DNA from: Actinomycetota bacterium
GTDB taxonomy: Bacteria; Actinomycetota; Thermoleophilia; Gaiellales; Gaiellaceae
Reading direction: 5' to 3'
DNA: 54,316 nt
Assembly: GCA_003152275.1 (NCBI GenBank)
Contig: PLZU01000039.1
Span: forward strand, 1,465-55,780
Positions 52,445 to 54,316 of the stretch are shown here, one piece after another. A program made the position numbers and the translations under genes. The notes beneath the pieces were generated by a model that did not search any database, was not told the origin of the DNA, and saw only the letters and a program-made list of their open reading frames with translations. Numbering within the stretch: position 1 is the first letter of the stretch; every line of letters starts with the position of its first letter.

Positions 52445-53308
52445 TTGACGGCGATCGGGCTCGCGTGCCTGTCGGCATTCCTGTTCGGCGCGATGAGCGT
52501 CGGGCTCCGCATCGGCCTGAACCGATATCCGGACGCCGAGGTCGCGACGATTGCGACCGTGATCGGTGCGCTCGCCGTCGCGCTCGTGGCTGCAGCGGTA
52601 GAGGCGCCGTCGCGCGGCGTGCACGCTGGCGCAGCCTGGCCGTTCCTACTCGCCGGCCTGATGCAACCGGGCGTCGGCCAGCTGCTCGTAACCCTTGCCG
52701 TTCTCGAAGCCGGCGCGTCGCGGGCCTCGGTCGTGCTTGGCTCGGCGCCGCTCGCGTCGGTGACCATCGCGTTGCTCGCCCTGGGCGAGCCGGTCCGCTG
52801 GCCGCTCATCGTCGGAGCCGTGCTGATCGTCGGCGGGGGGGTCGAGCTCGCGCGGGACCGGGGGAGGCCGACGCATGTGCGCCGCCGCGGTTACGTGTTC
52901 GCCTTTATCGCGACGATTCTCTTCTCGGGGCGCGACAACCTCACGCGGTGGCTCGCCGGCAGCACGTCGGTGCCGCCCGCGGTGGCCGCCGCCGCCGCCC
53001 TCGCCGGCGGGATGCTGCTCATCCTCGTTGTCCTCGGCCCGCGTGTTCGAGGGCGGCTCGCCCTCCGCCCGATGCTGCCGTTCCTCGTGGTCGGCGTCCT
53101 CTTCGGCCTTTCGTACGTCTCGCTCTTCGAGGCGTACTACCGCGGACGGGTGACCGTCGTGTCGCCGATCGTCGCGACGGAATCGCTCTGGGGCGTGGCG
53201 TTGTCGATCCTCCTGATCCGGCACACGGAGCTCGTCGGCCGCCGCGTGCTGATCGGCGCGGCACTCATCGTCGCGGGCGGAGTCTTGATTGGGGTCTACG
53301 CTGGTTAG
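52445..53308 (+). CDS. DMT/EamA-family transporter
   Basis: 287 residues from TTG 52445, ten predicted TM helices in two EamA repeats ([40 protein letters not shown]). Second-repeat conserved end [20 protein letters not shown]. Likely an exporter of metabolites or amino acids; specificity unknown. Divergent from pepT with a 37-base gap. Confidence 0.88.
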   Translation: MTAIGLACLSAFLFGAMSVGLRIGLNRYPDAEVATIATVIGALAVALVAAAVEAPSRGVHAGAAWPFLLAGLMQPGVGQLLVTLAVLEAGASRASVVLGSAPLASVTIALLALGEPVRWPLIVGAVLIVGGGVELARDRGRPTHVRRRGYVFAFIATILFSGRDNLTRWLAGSTSVPPAVAAAAALAGGMLLILVVLGPRVRGRLALRPMLPFLVVGVLFGLSYVSLFEAYYRGRVTVVSPIVATESLWGVALSILLIRHTELVGRRVLIGAALIVAGGVLIGVYAG

Positions 53309-54069
53309 AGGATCTTCGAGAGGAACTGCTTCGTGCGCTCCTGCTCGGGCGCCTGGAAGAAATGCTCAGGCGTGCCCTCCTCGATGATCGTCCCATCGTC
53401 CATCATCACGACTCGGTCGGCGGCCTTCCGTGCGAAGCCCATCTCGTGCGTGACGACGATCATCGTCATCCCCTCGCGCGCGAGCTCCTCCATTACGTCG
53501 AGCACCTCGCCCGTCACCTCGGGATCGAGTGCGCTCGTCGGCTCGTCGAACAACATCAGCGCCGGCTTCATCGCCAGCGCCCGCGCGATCGCGACGCGCT
53601 GCTGCTGCCCGCCGGAGAGCTTTCCCGGGTAGGTCTCGCACTTGTCGGCGAGGCCGACGCGCGTGAGGAGGCGGAGGCCTTCCTCCTTCGCCTGCTCGGC
53701 GGGCGCGCCGAGCACGCGCTCGGGCGCTTCGGTCACGTTCTCGAGCGCGGTCTTGTGCGGGAAGAGGTTGAACCGCTGGAAGACCATCCCGATCTGCGTG
53801 CGCTGCTGCGCGATGTTCTTCTCTGTGTCCTCTTTGAGCTTGCCGTTCGACTCGCGGTAGCCGATCAGGTGCCCGTTCACGGTGATACGGCCCGAATTGA
53901 TCTTCTCGAGGTGGTTGATGCAGCGGATGAAGGTCGTCTTGCCTGAACCGGAAGGGCCGATGATGCAGAGCGTCTCGCCTTTCGGGACCTCGAGCGAGAT
54001 GCCCTTCAGCACCTCGAGGCGGCCGAAGCGCTTGTGGACGTCGACCGCTTCCATGACAGCGTCGCTCAT
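53305..54069 (-). CDS. Polar amino-acid ABC transporter ATPase (GlnQ/HisP type)
   Basis: 254 residues. Walker [16 protein letters not shown] loop [18 protein letters not shown], signature [15 protein letters not shown], Walker [17 protein letters not shown], His switch [11 protein letters not shown]. The FNLFPH stretch is typical of polar amino-acid importers. It powers uptake together with the permease gene upstream, with which it overlaps (ATGA). Confidence 0.96.
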   Translation of the reverse strand: MSDAVMEAVDVHKRFGRLEVLKGISLEVPKGETLCIIGPSGSGKTTFIRCINHLEKINSGRITVNGHLIGYRESNGKLKEDTEKNIAQQRTQIGMVFQRFNLFPHKTALENVTEAPERVLGAPAEQAKEEGLRLLTRVGLADKCETYPGKLSGGQQQRVAIARALAMKPALMLFDEPTSALDPEVTGEVLDVMEELAREGMTMIVVTHEMGFARKAADRVVMMDDGTIIEEGTPEHFFQAPEQERTKQFLSKIL

Positions 54070-54316
54070 CGTCTGACGAACGCTCCTGCGGGAGCCCAGG
54101 CCGCAACGAGCCGCTCGCGGAAGGAGAGCTCGTCCATGCGGTCGCTCGCGCTGAGGCGTCGCTCGATCGACGCCTGGATGACACTCCAGATGCCGGTGAG
54201 CAAGAGGTACCAGACCGCGACCGCGCCGAAGTACTCGACCGCCTGGAAGCTGTTCGAATAGCCGATCTCGGCGTCGGCGAACATCTCGTACACGCCGATC
54301 GTGAAGACGAGCGACG
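54066..54316 (-). CDS. Amino-acid ABC transporter permease, C-terminal part
   Basis: Open to the window end, so the 5' part is missing. Visible residues include [40 protein letters not shown] and a cytosolic basic tail, the end of a HisM/GlnP-type permease. Overlaps the ATPase start by four bases. Confidence 0.88.
   Translation of the reverse strand, partial: SLVFTIGVYEMFADAEIGYSNSFQAVEYFGAVAVWYLLLTGIWSVIQASIERRLSASDRMDELSFRERLVAAWAPAGAFVRR

Overview
The window is high-G+C DNA, most likely from an uncultured actinomycete. Phosphatidylinositol synthesis genes (myo-inositol-1-phosphate synthase next to a CDP-alcohol phosphatidyltransferase), a 2-oxoglutarate dehydrogenase E1 gene and several lineage-typical small proteins suggest Actinomycetota, perhaps class Thermoleophilia. 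That placement is inference; there is no rRNA gene to test it.

Layout. 1-6.9 kb: end of 2-oxoglutarate dehydrogenase E1, a His/Pro-rich secreted protein, and two large cyclic-di-GMP enzymes (a membrane GGDEF protein and a GAF-GGDEF-GAF-GAF-HD-GYP protein). 6.9-13.2 kb: a heterodimeric ABC exporter, a coiled-coil protein whose frame is broken near its start, and a membrane sensor histidine kinase. 13.3-21.9 kb: secreted or surface proteins, a secreted alpha/beta-hydrolase peptidase, a decayed propeller-like gene and a HEPN-like protein, with short direct repeats around single genes. 22.1-36.4 kb: a 14.3-kb prophage or phage-derived island inserted in the 3' half of a tRNA-Ala(TGC) gene, bounded by identical 46-bp attachment sites. 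36.5-54.3 kb: housekeeping genes, namely a rhomboid protease, metallopeptidases, a YjbQ-family protein, a phospholipase C-like enzyme, an RlmD/TrmA-like RNA methyltransferase, a presenilin-like membrane protein, a UDG-like protein, a glycosyltransferase-PHP fusion, the inositol lipid cluster, moaA, pepT, a DMT exporter and an amino-acid ABC transporter.

The phage island has a tyrosine integrase behind a probably leaderless promoter, a divergent XRE-type repressor, and an OB-like/SSB-like protein with a Prim-Pol/helicase for replication. It also has an excisionase-like HTH protein, a broken HNH gene, small and large terminase, a winged-HTH gene and a JAB/JAMM metalloprotease gene (each split by an apparent one-base frameshift), a LamG-like tail protein and a tape-measure protein with a lysozyme-like domain. 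I could not find portal, capsid, head-tail connector or tail-tube genes. The island is therefore either a defective prophage or a satellite-like element. Nearly all of its minus-strand genes overlap by 1-17 bases, which is what exposes the frameshifts.

Two kinds of non-coding repeat recur: GGGGTCAGACCCC / GGTGTCAGACACC palindromes at gene 3' ends (some supplying the stop codon), and a 110-bp palindromic insertion that splits the two ABC exporter genes. Several apparent frameshifts could be assembly errors; reads should be checked before biological meaning is given to them.
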